From Candidatus Altarchaeota archaeon (GTDB taxonomy: Archaea > Altiarchaeota > Altiarchaeia > JAFGQM01): a DNA stretch of 15,241 nucleotides. The stretch is from positions 1-15,241 of the forward strand of contig JAFGQM010000113.1 in the NCBI GenBank assembly GCA_016935655.1, in the 5' to 3' direction. The position numbers and the translations under genes were made by a program. The notes beneath the pieces are model-generated. The model was not told where the DNA came from and did no database searches. It saw only the letters and a list, made by a program, of their open reading frames with translations. Below are positions 14,350 through 15,241 of the stretch, piece by piece (position 1 is the first letter of the stretch; each line of letters starts with the position of its first letter).

Positions 14350-15241
14350 TCAGTCCTTTATGGGCAGCTTCAGTTGTTCGGAGACACGCAATGGCTTTTC
14401 ATTGCCGAGTTCCTCGTTGAGTATGCTGAGTATATCCGATTTTATTTTAGACGGGATGGTCTTAGGCTCGTAGACTGAGAAGAACCGCCTGTACAGCTCA
14501 TCCTCCCTCTCTATCGCCTCCTGGAGGAACATCTCTTTGAATACTTCCATTAGATCGCCTCTTACACCGTTTTTATATGCCATGTAAAAGGAGAGCAGCT
14601 GCTCGTCCCTCCCAGTACCACTCCTGTCATAGCCAATTATGCTGCCATTGTGGTCGCGGACGCCAAAGAGCGAGTAAAGGTCACGATTTTCTTTGGCTAG
14701 CAGGTCATGGTCATAGCCAAACTGTCGCGGGTCGATGTTCAATGCCTTCATGAATATGAACATCCTGGCGCATTTGGAGCAGCTCTGGCACCAGTGGTTC
14801 CTTTTGGCATTCTCGTTCTCTGTGAAGCAGGACATCTGGTATTTGCCCATATCAGAGTACCTAGAGTGCAGTATCTTCATTATTGCAATCTCGTGTATGG
14901 GCTCGACAATGCTGCAAGTGTTTACCAACCCATTGGTCATTATCTGGCTCACATTGTCTAGCTGGACCGTCCAGTCACTGGACTGGTCAAAAACCGGGAA
15001 GCATCTGAAACCATCCTTGTTGTGATATGAATCATTGCAGCTTTGCTCGTTACCGAACATCAGGTATTTTGTCTTGTAGAAATTGCTGAAGGGCAAGACC
15101 GTGAAACAGAAGTTGGTCATGAGCAGGCAGAGGGTTATGTTGTTCTTGGGCAGGTTGAAAAGTTTTGTTGAGCTCAATAGTTCCAGTTCGTTTGAAAGCT
15201 CAATCATCTTAGTGTTGAACTCTTCAGAGAATTTCTTATTC
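14350..15241 (-). CDS. MurL/QueC-like PP-loop-superfamily protein (partial, N-terminus beyond the window)
   Basis: The frame is open to the right edge, continuing upstream of the ATG at 15205-15207 with NKKFSEEFNTK, so the 5' end is missing. The visible portion resembles the C-terminal half of MurL-type proteins, relatives of QueC and other PP-loop nucleotide hydrolases. Matching elements are FGNEQSCND, then FDQSSDWTVQLDNV, then SIVEPIHEIAIMKIL, a Cys in QMSCF, and the cysteine motif HWCQSCSKCARMFIFMKAL, which parallels the WCGxCxKC of MurL. In some bacteria MurL epimerises the L-Glu residue of a peptidoglycan precursor to D-Glu; an archaeon without murein would use a different substrate. The nucleotide-binding PP-loop should lie in the missing part. 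The end (last 80 residues) is helical and charged. It probably belongs to a separate upstream transcript. Confidence 0.65.
   Translation of the reverse strand, partial: NKKFSEEFNTKMIELSNELELLSSTKLFNLPKNNITLCLLMTNFCFTVLPFSNFYKTKYLMFGNEQSCNDSYHNKDGFRCFPVFDQSSDWTVQLDNVSQIMTNGLVNTCSIVEPIHEIAIMKILHSRYSDMGKYQMSCFTENENAKRNHWCQSCSKCARMFIFMKALNIDPRQFGYDHDLLAKENRDLYSLFGVRDHNGSIIGYDRSGTGRDEQLLSFYMAYKNGVRGDLMEVFKEMFLQEAIEREDELYRRFFSVYEPKTIPSKIKSDILSILNEELGNEKPLRVSEQLKLPIKD

Noticed and set aside
1..15241. CRISPR arrays, insertion sequences, phage or toxin-antitoxin modules
   Set aside because: I saw no regularly spaced repeats, transposase motifs or defence genes; the window is a conserved housekeeping region plus a vitamin transporter.

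Overview
The window is archaeal. It carries the archaeal RNA polymerase subunits D, N and K, archaeal/eukaryotic-type ribosomal proteins (uS13, uS4, uS11, eL18, uL13, uS9, uS2), a threonyl-tRNA synthetase with the archaeal N-terminal editing domain, mevalonate-pathway enzymes with a type 2 isopentenyl-diphosphate isomerase, and two tRNA genes interrupted by short introns that form or resemble bulge-helix-bulge elements. Noncanonical tRNA introns point away from most well-studied Euryarchaeota and towards Crenarchaeota-, Korarchaeota-, Thaumarchaeota- or DPANN/Micrarchaeota-like lineages. I cannot name the lineage from sequence alone. Every gene I can support lies on the minus strand, so the order of transcription runs from high to low coordinates.

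Region 15241-11271: the window opens inside a MurL/QueC-like protein of unknown role. After an 86-base gap with candidate TATA boxes and a perfect inverted repeat comes an energy-coupling-factor (ECF) vitamin transporter operon: ecfT, a fused double-ATPase ecfA, and a membrane substrate-binding S component resembling CbrT-type cobalamin transporters. The three genes overlap, which suggests translational coupling.

Region 11270-5055: after an intergenic stretch with a T-rich terminator candidate, a promoter candidate and an inverted repeat, rpiA leads into the conserved archaeal cluster rps13-rps4-rps11-rpoD-[tRNA-Leu]-rpl18e-rpl13-rps9-rpoN-[tRNA-Pro]-rpoK-rps2. Spacing is very tight (ATGA overlaps or 1-2 base gaps), interrupted only by the two tRNA genes. 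Several proteins carry long charged low-complexity tails. The enolase gene often found between rpoK and rps2 in archaea is absent.

Region 5058-1: the cluster continues with a MEMO1-family protein, an unrecognised 138-residue protein, thrS, mevalonate kinase and a type 2 IPP isomerase that runs off the left edge. This joins translation, transcription and isoprenoid lipid synthesis in one run of genes. The isopentenyl phosphate kinase usually found between mvk and fni in archaea is missing from that position.

Two protein genes open to a window edge (fni and the MurL-like gene) are partial. rpoK is only 57 codons. No stretch longer than about 110 bases lacks a gene. The most unusual element is a 39-nt intron in the D arm of tRNA-Leu(GAG) with a textbook bulge-helix-bulge.
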